Shown here: positions 10,499-22,270 of the stretch, in pieces
Layout of the letters: every line of letters starts with the position of its first letter
Position numbering within the stretch: the stretch's first letter is position 1
Origin: Gloeophyllum trabeum ATCC 11539
Taxonomy: Eukaryota > Basidiomycota > Agaricomycetes > Gloeophyllales > Gloeophyllaceae
NCBI RefSeq assembly: GCF_000344685.1
Contig: NW_006920425.1
Coordinates: forward strand, 207,369 to 271,368
Length of the DNA: 64,000 bases
Direction: 5' to 3'
The notes under the pieces: generated by a model
The model's input: only the letters and a program-made list of their open reading frames with translations
The model's database searches: none
Told to the model about the DNA's origin: nothing
Program-made: the position numbers and the translations under genes

Positions 10499-12046
10499 GG
10501 AAAGTTTGTCCGCCGAAGGACCAACCGCGTTTCTTTAAAATCAAGCGGGAAGTACTTATGCGAGCGGCTGGCGGTCATCTCGGGTGCGTATAGATGCAGA
10601 ATGGAAATTTGAAAATGCTGATGGTTGTGGTTAGGGATGAGTTGGCTCTCGTTTGATGCTGATGTTCACCGACGGTTTCAAAATAGTGCCTGTTGTGAGC
10701 CTATGCTCTTGCTGTATTTGGTCCCAGCTTGCTAGAGCGGAAGCTGAAGACTACCGGGGTGACCGGGCGGTGGCGTCGCCTCCCCTGCAGTCTGGAGGTG
10801 AAGACCTGGGCGCAGGTATATCTACGTCCCTCTTGGCTCTGAATGAATAAGTTTCACATACATTCCGCTCTTTATCTCAAGCCTTGTAGTACTCGGCATA
10901 ACATCTGCATCAGACAAGTCCTGTGTCTCGAGCTATCTTCCTGTAATCGATATGGATGGTACAAGATCTCTGATACGCTTCGAAGCTCGGGGAAGGAAGA
11001 TAGATGGATGGGTATATGTACGGAAGGTGTCTCCACTTGTGAGTGTGACGGCCCTCTCATTGTGTGTTGAGCAGTTGCTTATCTCTATGTGTTTTCTCCT
11101 TTAAGCTGGGCAATGCGACGGTAGAATCACCGACACTTGTAAGTAGTGGATCGCAGATCACAAGTTACGCAAGGCCAGGGCTCTGAAGCATGTGAAGAAG
11201 TTCCCATCTGACATGTGATCCAAGGGCAACGGTGCTGGAGACCGGAGAGGATTGCGAGCTAACAACGATGTGGCCATTTCGAAACTATCCGGAAACAGTC
11301 ACAATGAGGTAAGTAGAGTACTGGAGGCGTTCAAGTCGAGGGTAACCACAGCAGTCTTCGTGGGTTCAGACCGTTACCGTAATCTCGCTAACTTCGCCGG
11401 TGAGTGGAGTATTTGCTTCTGTAAACCTTAATAACCCTACTATTGAGTCCTTACCCCACATCGAACTCAGTTCTGTTGACTGCCACCATTTCCAACTACC
11501 CTCGCTCTGCATAACTCAAGTCTCGGAGACTGTCATTCTCTTTCCTTCATGTCAAGTCCATTCTCACTCAAGGCCATCCATTCGTGCTTCAGCAAGTGAA
11601 GCGAACGTCCAAGTATTGTAGCTCCAGGAAATTGACATGTATAGTTTTGGTGCCTGTGGAAGATGTCTGTCCACCTGACTACCGCTCAACGCCAACTTTT
11701 CTCGTTTTTTCCAGGAAGAAGCCGAGATAATGTAGTAAGCTGAATGCTCTTCTGATGGCGAGCTAAAATAGATGCTAATATCTTCTCATACCCTTTTGAA
11801 CCACATCAAGGGACTACCTGAAACCTGAGCTCAATCCATCCACTCTAGGCAACCCCACCTTGTATCCGCTGCTAGCCAGACAGCGTACAGCGGTGTCTCT
11901 CTGTCTGATCGCAGCAGGCCTTCCCCGTGATAAGGTGATAAGGGAGGGGCTCGGATGTATATCCAGTGAAGTATATCAGCCATATATGTGATCCTTCAGC
12001 CTCGGGCAGCCGACTTACCCTCGTCCTGTAGAGCCCTCAAGTCGCC
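10499..12046. other. Intergenic region upstream of the first permease
   Basis: About 1.5 kb between divergent starts. Only short open frames without recognisable motifs. No TE termini found. Confidence 0.5.
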
Positions 12047-13910
12047 ATGTCTCAGCGTCACCTGCATAACAGCACCTTGCGGTCCTCTATGGAGAACTTG
12101 AAGGTGGACATGGAGAAGCAGCCCGAGTCGTTCGTTAGGACGACCGTCGCAGAGCTCGAGGCGATGGACGACGGAGTTCCGCGTAATCGAGGAATCTTCG
12201 CCAAACTATGGGCGATTGTGCAGATGCTGGATAGGTTCGGTGTAGAGGCCATGGGAATTGAGCGCGTGCCAGCGACGAGGCGTCCGCAGCGAAATCCTTG
12301 GGATTGCTTCACAATGTGGTGCGCGGCCAATACAACCATCTCGACGTTCAGCACCGGAACTCTTGGTCCTGGTTTATTCGACATGGGCTTGAGAGACTCG
12401 ATATTGACTATCCTATTTTTTAACCTTGTTTCGACTATCCCGGTGGTGAGCTCATCAATAGTCCTCGAACTAACCAGTATTAAATGACTGTGTCGCAGGC
12501 CTACTTCTCTATTTTTGGTGCTCGTAGCGGCTTGAGACAGATGGTATTCTCTCGCTTCACCTTCGGGTATTGGTTCTGCATGCTCCCAGGGGTAGGTCTA
12601 GCACGCATTCGCTCAAGTATTTTATGCTTAAGTTGTATAGATTCTCAATTGTATCGCTACTATAGGTTGGGCCACAATCAACACGATTGTTGGGGGCCAG
12701 ACGTTTCGAGCTATCTCCAGCTCAAACAATATTCCGGTGTGGGCCGGTATCCTGATTATCGCTGTTCTGAGTCTACTCCCACCATTCGCTGGGTATAGAT
12801 TCGTCCACAATTATGAGCGGTGGTCTTGGATTGCCCCTGCCATCATTTTCTTCGTCATGCTTGGCACAGGTCTCAGCTACATAGAAGACGGTTGGGGTGG
12901 CAGCGGGCCTGTAGAAGCTGCCAGCGTTTTGAACTTCGCGGCGAGCGTCGTCGGCTACGGGCTTGGTTGGGCCAGTTTTTCAGCTGATTATACAGTGTAA
13001 GCTCGACTCTCCTCCGCTTCCTGTTGTCAACTAAGCGCGTCACGCAGAAACTTGCCCGAGGATACTTCCGCTTGGAGCATTTTTGTTGCGACGTATCTCG
13101 GTCTTAACGTTCCTCTGATCTTGGTGGAATCCCTCGGCGCTGCGTATATGACTACCATCGTCAACAACTCTACTTGGTCGGATATGTATGACGCAAATAG
13201 CGTCGGAGGTTTGATTGCGGCTGGGCTCACTCCCCTGAATGGCGTAGGCCATTTCTTCACTTTGATAATGGCACTTTCCATTGTCGCCAACAACATACCA
13301 GATGTCTACTCCCTTGCTCTCACTGTGCAGATATTCGGCCCTCGGTTCCAGGCTGTTCCCCGAGTCTTCATTTCCGTTATCGGGACTGCTGTGTATATCG
13401 TTCTTGCCATCGTGGGTGCCTCTCATTTTGAGTCCTGGCTTGATACGCTTCTGGTCCTGCTGTCGTATTGGACTGCCATATACGCAATACTTCTTACGGA
13501 AGAGCATCTCATCTTCAGGCGCAGCTGGAGCAATTACGACTTCGACGCATTTAGCAAGTATCAAGCCCAACCACCTGGGATAGCAGCGTTCATTGCACTT
13601 GGGTGTGGGGTGATGGGGGCCGTCTTGGGTATGGCACAGACGTGGGTACGTACCAGGTACCCCTTGCGCACGTGTTACAACAGATTTATATGACCATGCT
13701 GCTTCTTTCGTCAGTACATCGGCATCCTTGGCCGCAAAATCGGCGACCTCAACCTTGGTGGTGATATTGGATTTGAGCTTGCATTTGCGTTTTCTGCCAT
13801 CGTGCGTCACTTCCTTGCCTCAGATATCGGCAGTTGAGACAGATGGGGATGAACACATACAGTCTTACCCCCCCTTACGCTACCTCGAGAAACAGTACTT
13901 CGAACGTTGA
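12047..13910 (+). CDS. NCS1 purine-cytosine permease, paralogue A
   Basis: Plasma-membrane nucleobase:proton symporter of the fungal FCY2 type (NCS1 family, about 12 membrane helices). The cytosolic N-terminus has the conserved block GIERVPATRRPQRNPWDCFT followed by FTMWCAANTTISTFSTGTLG. Later exons give the GLRQMVFSRFTFGYWFCMLPG segment (in parts), INTIVGGQTFRA, YERWSWIAPAIIFFVMLGTG and the long last-but-two exon with GASHFESWLDTLLVLLSYW and TEEHLIFRRSW. The tail is YPPLRYLEKQYFER, stop at 13910. Introns fall at the same positions as in the two paralogues at 15404 and 19666. All motifs are intact, so it is probably functional. Substrate (adenine, guanine, hypoxanthine, cytosine) is not decided by sequence. 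Confidence 0.92.
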
Positions 13911-14930
13911 ATAATACAGCACAGGAACTTGTAGAGTCTCCCAGAGAGAGGATCCTTTCGAGTGAAGGTGGTATGGACCCCTGGGTCGCGTCCATGATTA
14001 TCACTGACAGTAGGTTCTCTGTCGGAACGAAACAGACTAGGCAGCTGTACGTTCGGATCCGTGAAGATCTCAATGTGCCAATCTGGCTTCCGCACGGAGC
14101 AAGTCCGTGAGGGCCCGCGATCAAGTAAACTACGTACACACTGGCTGGATCCAACGCCTGGTCTCCTACGTTGCCATCTGGCCTGCCGTGTCTAAGTATG
14201 TCTCTGTTGCTTAGGGTTGTTCGGTACAGAGGGAGTGCGAGAGGCTCACTGAAGAACAGTCCCCGCGAGGTCTGTTGATCATCATGATGGTACCATCATT
14301 GGAACTCTCACCGTCCGACTCCGTGTGCAGAAAGTCCTACCACATCATGCTGACATTTTGATGAACTTAGAAGACTTCGAAGCTGATCAGTGATCACAGC
14401 AGAGTTAGATTCGGTCCACGCGTAAACTTAGCCCACCACCGCGTCGCTGAAAGTTCCCTGGCCAGAGGTCAAATGTTGAAGCGCTCTATCCACCTGTAGA
14501 TGCAGCGTGTACTAACGCGAAACCAATGTGGCAGCGTTACATGATGTTCGGTCGACGCTCTGGCCCAAACTTCCTTAAGCTCGGCAGCCTCGGACGTTTT
14601 CACCATAGCCGGTAATGACCATTTCACCGGGTTCCCTTGAGCCTTCCACCTCGTCGCTGTGTCTGCCCTCCCGACTGAAGCCCTATTATTAGTGACATAC
14701 CATGAGGATCTAGCAATATGGTTTCATGCCAAAAGTCAGTGACACTGATAGCAGCGCCTGCGACACTGGGGGCTATAACTTCCACCGCAGGTGGTGCCTG
14801 GTCCACCCGTGTTCGGCTGAAAATGTTCTTCCCACGCCTTCACTCCGGCGGGGAGAGACTGTCAACATTTTATGATAAGAAGATAAGCCACCACCGTACC
14901 GGAGAGTTTATATATCCTTCAAAACAAATA
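13911..14930. other. Intergenic region before the MITE
   Basis: About 1 kb with only short frames on either strand and nothing recognised, ending at the TA target of the MITE at 14931. Confidence 0.5.
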
Positions 14931-15364
14931 CAGTCGACTCTGTCCTAACCCATAACGGGTCGTGGAACCCAAAAGTTATGGGTTTTTGCAGACTATGGGT
15001 TACCAGAGCGTGTGACACCGTGTAACTACCTAGTAAGCGTGACACACAGCCTATTCGGTATAGGCCGGACGTCGTTTATGACAACGTTTAGATACGGAAT
15101 CTTGAGTCTGGTAAGGGTTATCTTCTGAAATACCACGAGAACCGAAAATTAAGGGTCGAGATAGTCCAGGTTCTCGTGGGAAGGAGACCTGCACCTTCCT
15201 AATATAGGTTGTTTTATGGGTTATGACCCTCCAAAAAGTTATGGGTTATGGGATACGGCAGACTTATGGGTTTTTACTATCTACCATGTCGGTGGAAGCC
15301 AAAAACCTATGGGTTATTACAGGTTATGGGTTATGACAGGTATGGGTTAAGACAGAGTCGACTG
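14931..15364. mobile_element. 434-bp MITE with TA target duplication (element 1)
   Basis: Ends in 24-bp inverted repeats starting CAGTCGACTCTGTC and continuing TAACCCATA, with a single mismatch between ends. Flanked by TA on both sides (14929-14930 and 15365-15366), the signature of Tc1/mariner-type insertion. No coding capacity. Internally it holds about nine copies, in both orientations, of TTATGGGTT/AACCCATAA, a subterminal-repeat pattern that may be transposase-binding sites. Its right end is 39 bp before the start codon of permease B. Confidence 0.88.
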
Positions 15365-15403
15365 TATGTGACGGCTTGAGTTGCTCCTCTGTTACCTACT
15401 AAC

Positions 15404-17264
15404 ATGTCGACCCTCGACAACGCGACGTCCCGCTCGTCGTTGGAGAAGGCGACGAGTGCCGGGACGCACGACCCCGAGAAACAGTCTGCACCAGTGCACA
15501 CGACCGTGGTCGAACTGGAAGCGCTCGACGACGGCGTACCACGGAACCGTGGTGTGTTTGCGAAGCTATGGGCGATCGTGCAGAAGTTGGACCGGTACGG
15601 TGTCGAGGCTCGGGGCATCGAGCGGGTGCCACCTGCGGAGCGCCCACAGAAGAACCCATGGGACTGCTTTACGATGTGGTGCGCTGCGAATACAACAATC
15701 AGCACGTTCAGTCTGGGTACGCTCGGGGCGAGCATATTTGAGATGGGCCTGAGGGACTCGGTCTTGACAATCGTTTTCTTTAATCTATTGTCGACCGTCC
15801 CAGTGGTATGTATTCAAACGACTTGCGCTGGCGACTGCAAACTAAGTCATGCGACAGGCTTACTTCTCGTCATTCGGTGCCCGTACGGGTCTGCGACAAA
15901 TGGTATTTTCCCGATTTGCCTTTGGGTACTGGGTGTGCATGTTCCCGGGTGTAGGTGGCCTGTCTTACCCTTGCACTCAATTTATTCACCTTGAATAGAT
16001 CCTGAACGTGATCGCCACAGTGGGGTGGTCTACGATCAACAGTATTGTGGGAGGACAGACCCTTCGCGCCGTCTCGACGCACAACCAGATACCTGTCTGG
16101 GCGGGAATATTAATCATTGCGCTCCTCACCCTCTTCCCCTCGTTCGCGGGATACAAGTTTGTACACACCTACGAGCGGTGGTCATGGATCGCGCCTGCGA
16201 TCATTTTCTTCATTATGCTTGGAACCGGCTTGGGATACATGGAACAGGGTGCGTGGGGCGGCAGCGGCCCTGTAGAAGCCGCAAGCGTCTTGAGCTTCGG
16301 CGCAAGCATCGTCGGTTTCGGGATTGGCTGGGTCAGCTATGCCGCCGACTACACTGTGTGGGTGTTTACGATTACTATCGCATCCATCTCGTCGTTGACG
16401 TCGCTCTTCAGTAATTTACCGGAAAACACTTCCGCGTGGAAGATTTTCGTGGCTACCTACGCAGGGCTCAATATCCCGCTCATCCTGGTCGAGTCTCTCG
16501 GCGCCGCCTACATGACCACGCTCGCCAACAACTCCGCATGGTCTGATCTGTACACCGCGAACGGCGTAGGCGGGCTCATCGCGGCGGGACTCACGCCGCT
16601 GAACGGCGTCGGCCGCTTCCTGACCGTCATCATGGGCCTGTCGATCGTGGCAAATAACATCCCGAACATATACTCGCTCTCGCTGACGGTGCAGATCTTC
16701 GGACCCGTCTTCCAGGCGATCCCGCGGCTCTTCATCACGCTCATCGGTACGGCGGTGTACATCGTCCTCGCCATTGTGGGCGCGAGCCATTTCGAGGAGT
16801 GGCTGGATACCCTGCTGGTGCTGCTCAGCTACTGGCTGGTGATATACGCTACCATTGTGACGGAAGAACATCTCATTTTCAGGGGCGGAAGGTGGGCAAG
16901 GTATGAGTTGGACATGTACAACAGGAAGAGTGTACACCCTGTCGGGTGGGCAGCGTTTGTGGCGCTTGGGTGTGGGGTCATGGGTGCGGTGCTTGGTATG
17001 GCTCAGACTTGGGTGAGTATCTATTGTGTTTTATTGGTTATGGTCTCTGACAGTCCGATAGTATGTGGGTGTGATCGGGAGGAAGATCGGGGATCCTGCC
17101 TTCGGCGGGGACGTCGGCTTCGAGCTTGCCGCTGCTTTCACTGCGATAGTAAGCACTTCCATTCGATCTTGCCCCCGCCAGATCATGAGGTTACTTAACT
17201 CCCATCTTATCTTTAGGCATATCCACCACTCCGTTACTTTGAGAAAAAGTACTTCAGTCGATAA
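15404..17264 (+). CDS. NCS1 purine-cytosine permease, paralogue B
   Basis: Close paralogue of the permease at 12047, with the same exon plan and landmarks: GIERVPPAERPQKNPWDCFT, INSIVGGQTLRAVSTHNQ, YERWSWIAPAIIFFIMLGTG, GASHFEEWLDTLLVLLSYW, TEEHLIF and tail YPPLRYFEKKYFSR ending at 17264. GC3 is clearly higher than in copy A. The 54-nt intron at 16358-16411 is a multiple of three without a stop. Comparison with copies A and C, which splice at the same phase, shows it should be removed. If retained it would add 18 residues. The leader is only 39 bp from a MITE, so its native promoter may have been displaced. Confidence 0.92.
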
Positions 17265-17519
17265 TCATAGAAAGATGGTTAATGTCGCACTTGTGTGGGA
17301 TGATGCACTGGCAGACGCCTGTTCCGCCTTTGACGATGTATAATGATAACGTGAGGGTCTAATCAATGTACTAACGAAGTACGCTTGTTGCTTAATCAAA
17401 ACTATGATTATTATGCTTCGGCAAAGCAATAAGTGCTACATGCATACAAATTGTGGGGCCAATGTCCCTGGAGTCCGAGAGTCCAGATGTAGTCCGTGAT
17501 GCGTCTGCTGTCAAGATAT

Positions 17520-18248
17520 CTAGCAGAACTGGATAGTGTAGGAGGTGCCCGTGGGGCAGCTGCTAGTAGCGCCGCAGCCGTTGCCGTCTCCGTTCGCGTC
17601 AGTGCAGGTCACCGGGGCAGTCGAGCCTGTGAAACGCGATATCGGATTACTAGGCGTTCGGCGACAGAAGATGATTCCAAGAGAACTCACATCCAGAACC
17701 GGGAGTGATGGTCAGTGGGATGTTGAAGTTACCTTGGCCGGTTGGGGTGAAGTAGTCGGACGACGCATATCTACCCAGGATACTTCTCAGTGACGCATCC
17801 TTCCCTCCGATACAAACCGATGCTCACCCGTTGATCGTGAACTGCGCCAGGGTCGGGCCCGTGGGCGCGGGACTCGTGCAGTTTTCTCCGCCCTGGAAGC
17901 ACTGACCTGTCTCGCAGTTTCCGTCCGCGTCGCAGCCCGTGCGGCCCCAGATACGGCCACTGTAGTTCGCGGGTAGGGTGACCGAAGCGGAGGCACCTCC
18001 AGCGAGAGGGAAACCGCCAGTTGCGGCCCCGTTGTAGGTGACGGCGGGGTAAGCGGCGGGGTCGACCTGGTAGCCGCAGTTGTTGACCAACGTCACGGTG
18101 GTACTAGAGGACGCAAGGAAAGATTAGACGCATGAAGAGGGAACGTAGATCATTGCGCGGGGAAAGAGACGTACTCCGCTGCTCGGGGGAGAACCACTGC
18201 GCTGACGACAGTGGCAAGGACGGCGAAGAAGGAGGTCTGCGCGAACAT
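17520..18248 (-). CDS. Secreted thaumatin-like protein
   Basis: Four exons (18248-18175, 18103-17828, 17770-17691, 17626-17520) give 178 residues. An N-terminal signal peptide (MFAQTSFFAVLATVVSAVVL) is followed by TVTLVNNCGYQV, the thaumatin start. Then come SGRIWGRTGCDADGNCETGQC, which is the family's RxWGRTGC-type signature (given in part), TLAQFTING, NFNIPLTITPGSGC and a cysteine-rich tail ending TSYTIQFC. About ten cysteines suggest disulphide bonding. Fungal members are small and include beta-glucan-active proteins. The intact motifs suggest a functional extracellular protein. It converges with permease B, whose stop is 255 bp away. Confidence 0.9.
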
Positions 18249-18350
18249 TATGTGTGATTTAAAGCGTGCAAGTCGTGAACAAGTAGTCGTAATGTTGTCT
18301 GAATTGAAGACAATTCTTCAATGGGGTACTGCACCGACGTATGGCCAGCC

Positions 18351-18358
18351 TTTATATA
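18351..18358 (-). promoter_or_regulatory. TATA box of the thaumatin-like gene
   Basis: TATATAAA on the minus strand, 103 nt before the ATG at 18248. Confidence 0.5.
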
Positions 18359-19665
18359 CATTCGCGTGCCTCCGTCCTGCGAGGAAATGAACGGCGAGAA
18401 GGCCCCGGGTAGGGAGTAAGGAGCGTCATGCCCGTACGAGAAGGCGCGGTCAGATGAGGGCGATGACTGCATGTGTCGGTGGGGCCGAAGGGCAGAGGCT
18501 ACTGAGCACCGGAGAGGCAGAATTCGGAAATGCACGGTGGCAGCGTACTCTGGAAGGCTCTCGAAATACATACTGCGTCGGCATGATGCCTCAGGAGTCA
18601 GTATACAGAAATGTTAACCGGTAGGCTTATGACTGAAGTACGCACTGAATCCAAATTCCAGAGGGCACTGATATCATAAACGGGGTTTGCACGTTTCTAG
18701 AGAAGGACCAGAAGTCGGCTTGGCGAAGGTTGTCCGGTGCTTCTGAAAGGACGCGTGGTTGTGGCGGTGGGCGGCGGTGGCGATGAGTGTCTCGGCTGGA
18801 CATGGCATTCGTACTAGTACTTGTCCTATCGTGATTCGTGAACGGTAAACGTTGCAGTCTCTTGCCATGTATCTGCCGTGCATTCACTCTCTAGCCCTGG
18901 TGCTTGAGATTTAGAGAACCGTTGAGGTAGGACGACTTCACCGCACAATGAGAGACCCTCACGCCTCGAGGATCACACCGGGCGGACATATGAAGTGTGC
19001 GAGCGGCCGGAAATTTCGACGTAGTTCGATGTGGCGTGCTATGCTGGCCGACTGGTTACTATTCAAAAGGTGCGGTCAAATCGTGGCCGCCGAAGCTGAT
19101 ATCGGGCATTTCAGACCACAATGTGGCCTCCGTGACATACTAGTAAGAGGCGATATTCAGACGCCTGAACGAAGGGTGCTATTCGAGATCCGTGACGGTA
19201 GAACGGTGTAAGAAGGCGATTATGACAGCGACCAACATGCGCTCAGCGGGTACGCCCTATTCAAGCCTCATCTGTCAACGACTGTTGTGATAGCGAGAGC
19301 GCAAGGATAGCGCTCCAGTTCTGAAGGATGGCACAAGTCTTGACCTATCTTGTTCTTAAACTTGCGCAACCGTAAACTCTGCGCGAGACTAATGCACTGT
19401 TGATTCGCAACTTGTTGGCAGTGTCTGAAGTATCTGAAATAGCACGCCAGCTTCCTGATTGAGCGCGTCATACACGCGTACGGCCAGCGCTGACTTCGCC
19501 TGGTGCTGAATATGATGGCATGGACTTTCCTGGATGGTGGTACTCTCACCAGATACCTCAACAGTAGCGCGGACTTCGACCCGTCACCTGACGTCCTAAT
19601 CGGTCTTTTACAGCTTTCAACCAATGTGATAAACCCGCAAGGCTGAAAGCCGCCAGGCTAGTCTT
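18359..19665. other. Intergenic stretch, no gene recognised
   Basis: About 1.3 kb between the thaumatin-like promoter and the 3' end of permease C. The short open frames on both strands show no motif or repeat. Confidence 0.5.
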
Positions 19666-21520
19666 TCAACGACCAAACAGCCTTCTCTCAAGATATCTTA
19701 ACGGCGGATATGCCTATATATCGTGGCATCAGTGTCCTGTGTTTCGGCTTCATCATGCCAAAATCACTCACGATGCCAGAGAACGCCAGAGAGAGCTCAA
19801 ATCCAATGTTACCCCCAACCGTGGGATCTCCAATCTTCCGAGCCAGAATGCCGATGTACTGGTCAGGCATAAGGACAGTCAGCGCCTAACCTGCTGATAA
19901 TTGGCACAATGTTTCAGAGTACTCACCCAAGACTGCGCGACCCCAAACACAGCACCCATGACGCCGCATCCGAATGCCACTGAGGCTGCTATCCCGGGCG
20001 GCAGCGCAGAGCGTTTGTTCGCGGAATCCAGTTCATAGTTCCTCCAGCTTCTGCGAAAAATGACATGCTCCTCTATGACGAGTGTAGCAAAGATTGCCTG
20101 CCAGTACGACAGTAGCACCAACAACGTATCCAGCCAGGCCTCGAAATGCGATGCACCCACGATCGAGAGAACAATATAGACCGCCGTGCCGATGAGCGTG
20201 ATGAACAAACGCGGGACGGCCTGAAAGACGGGCCCGAAGATCGGAACAGTGAGGGATAAGGAGTAGACATTCGGTATATTATTAGCGACAACCGAGAGGG
20301 CCATGAGGAGGGTGAAGAAGTGACCAATGCCGTTGAGCGGGGTAAGCCCAGCAGCGATGAGACCGCCCACGCCGTTGGCGTCGTACAGCGCCGACCAGGC
20401 TGAGTTATTGATGATCGTGGTCATGTACGCGGCTCCCAGAGACTCTACTAGTATCAAGGAAGTGTTCAGGCCCAGATATGTCGCGGCGAAGATTTTCCAA
20501 GTCGGTGTGTCCTCGGGCAAGTTCCTGGGAGAGCCAATGAACATGCGTGACTGCAACAGATGTAAAGAAGACAGCTCACACTGTATAATCGCCTGCGTAG
20601 CTTGCCCACCCAAGACCATACCCAACGACAACAGTACCAAAGCTCAGTACGGTGGCAGCCTCCAAAGGCCCGGTGGCGCCCCATGTGCCTCCCTCCATAT
20701 AGCGAAGCCCTGTACCCAGCATAATAAAGAAGATAACCGCAGGAGCGATCCACGACCAGCGTTGATAATTATGCACAAATCTGTAGCCGGCGAAAGGTGG
20801 TAGGAGGCTCAGGATTGCGATAATAATGTTGCTAGCCCAGACCGGGATCTGGTGCGTACTGGAGACGGCACGGAGAGTCTTGCCTCCGACGATCGTGTTG
20901 ATTATGGTCCAGCCTATGGCACCTACGCAATTCAGAAGCTAAAGGTCCGTGAGCAGGCTATATCGTCGTTTGAGATCAAGACGACCTACGCCTGGCAACA
21001 TACAGAACCAGTACCCGAAGGCGAATCGAGAGAAGACCATCTGCCTCAAGCCGGTGCGACAACCAAAAGTTGAAAGATACGCCTATGGAGAAGCCATTGT
21101 GCGCCAAACGAGGAGAGAAGGACCGTCATAACGTACCACCGGTACGGTCCAAAGGATATTGAAGAATACGATGCACAGCACGGAGTCTCGCAAGCTCATC
21201 CCAAACGTCCCCGGAGCGAGCGTGCCGCCACTGAACGCGCCCAGCTGCGTATTGGCGGCACACCACATCGTGAAGCAGTCCCAGGGGCTCTTCTGCGGAC
21301 GTTCCGTCGGAGGTACGCGTTCGATGCCTCTCGCCTCTACGCCGTACTTGTCTAGCTTTTGCACAATGGCCCATAGTTTGGCGAACAATCCGCGATTGCG
21401 CGGTACGCCATCGTCCGCGTTTTCGAGCCCTACGACGGCAGTGGTGGTGAGCGGCTCCGATTGCTTCTCCGTGTCGTCGTTGCTGTGATGGAGAGACGAT
21501 TGGGAGGCGCTGCTATCCAT
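19666..21520 (-). CDS. NCS1 purine-cytosine permease, paralogue C
   Basis: Third member of the permease family, on the opposite strand. It starts MDSSASQSSLHHSNDDTEKQ, then GIERVPPTERPQKSPWDCFT. Spliced exons give GLRQMVFSRFAFGYWFCMLPG (in parts), MHNYQRWSWIAPAVIFFIML, GASHFEAWLDTLLVLLSYW and IEEHVIFRRSW. The tail is YPPLRYLERRLFGR, stop at 19666. The short membrane-proximal stretch NTQLGAFSGGTLAPGTFGM differs from NTTISTFSTGTLG in copy A, and this is a substrate-facing helix in NCS1 carriers, so specificity may differ. Intron positions are shared with A and B. It lies 4.1 kb from B in inverted orientation. Confidence 0.92.
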
Positions 21521-22270
21521 TTTGGACTGAGAGATGATGATTTTCGTCTAGTCGACGAGGGCGAATACCACCACAATCCATATTGATATACTAGACGGGT
21601 GATACCTGCTCCCCGGAAGTCTATGCTCTGGGTGAGAAGAGAAGCTTCCGCAGAACTTGGAGTGCAAGTGCCCTCTATAATAAATCGACCACTTACAGTT
21701 CCGCAGTTTGGCCCATAGCGTGCGCGTGCGGGGGGCATAGTACGCCCGAGTGGAGGGCACCAGAAAGTAAGCTTTCCAGAGCCTATCACGGTAGTCCAAC
21801 GTGACAGGGTGAATAAAAATATCAGCGGTCCACTCGGAAAGCGGTGCGGAAGCGCTGCTCCTGACCCGCAGTTAAATTTATCGTCTCTCGTCCCAGTCAA
21901 TCCCATGGAACGGCGCTGCAGGACCTCAGTGAACCAAGTGACGTTTTAGAACTCGGCGTCGTTTTTTCTCGTGACTGGGACAGAATTTACTGACCAGACA
22001 CTATTGATAGGCGGTTCAAGTCGAGAGGAGAGAGCGTGGACGTTACCTTGGTAGTGTTGAAAGATACTCATTCCTGCCATACCAGTAGTGTACCGAACGG
22101 GTTGCTGTCGGAGGACAGATGAGGAGAGCTGCCCAGTGAAAGATCTCCTAACCTGTTGTCCGAAAGGAAACGGGGCTAATCCCAGCGATAACTTTGAGTA
22201 TTCATTCAAAAACTCAGCAAACGAACGGGCGGTCGACAGCTTGCAGCGCCAGTCCAGTCTCTCACCTTGA
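21521..22270. other. Upstream region of permease C
   Basis: About 750 bp between the permease C start and the 3' end of the SET gene. Only small frames, nothing recognised. Confidence 0.5.

Noticed and set aside
14931..15364. Repeated TTATGGGTT looked telomere-like or minisatellite-like
   Set aside because: The copies occur in both orientations inside a TIR-bounded element with a TA duplication, so they are subterminal MITE repeats.
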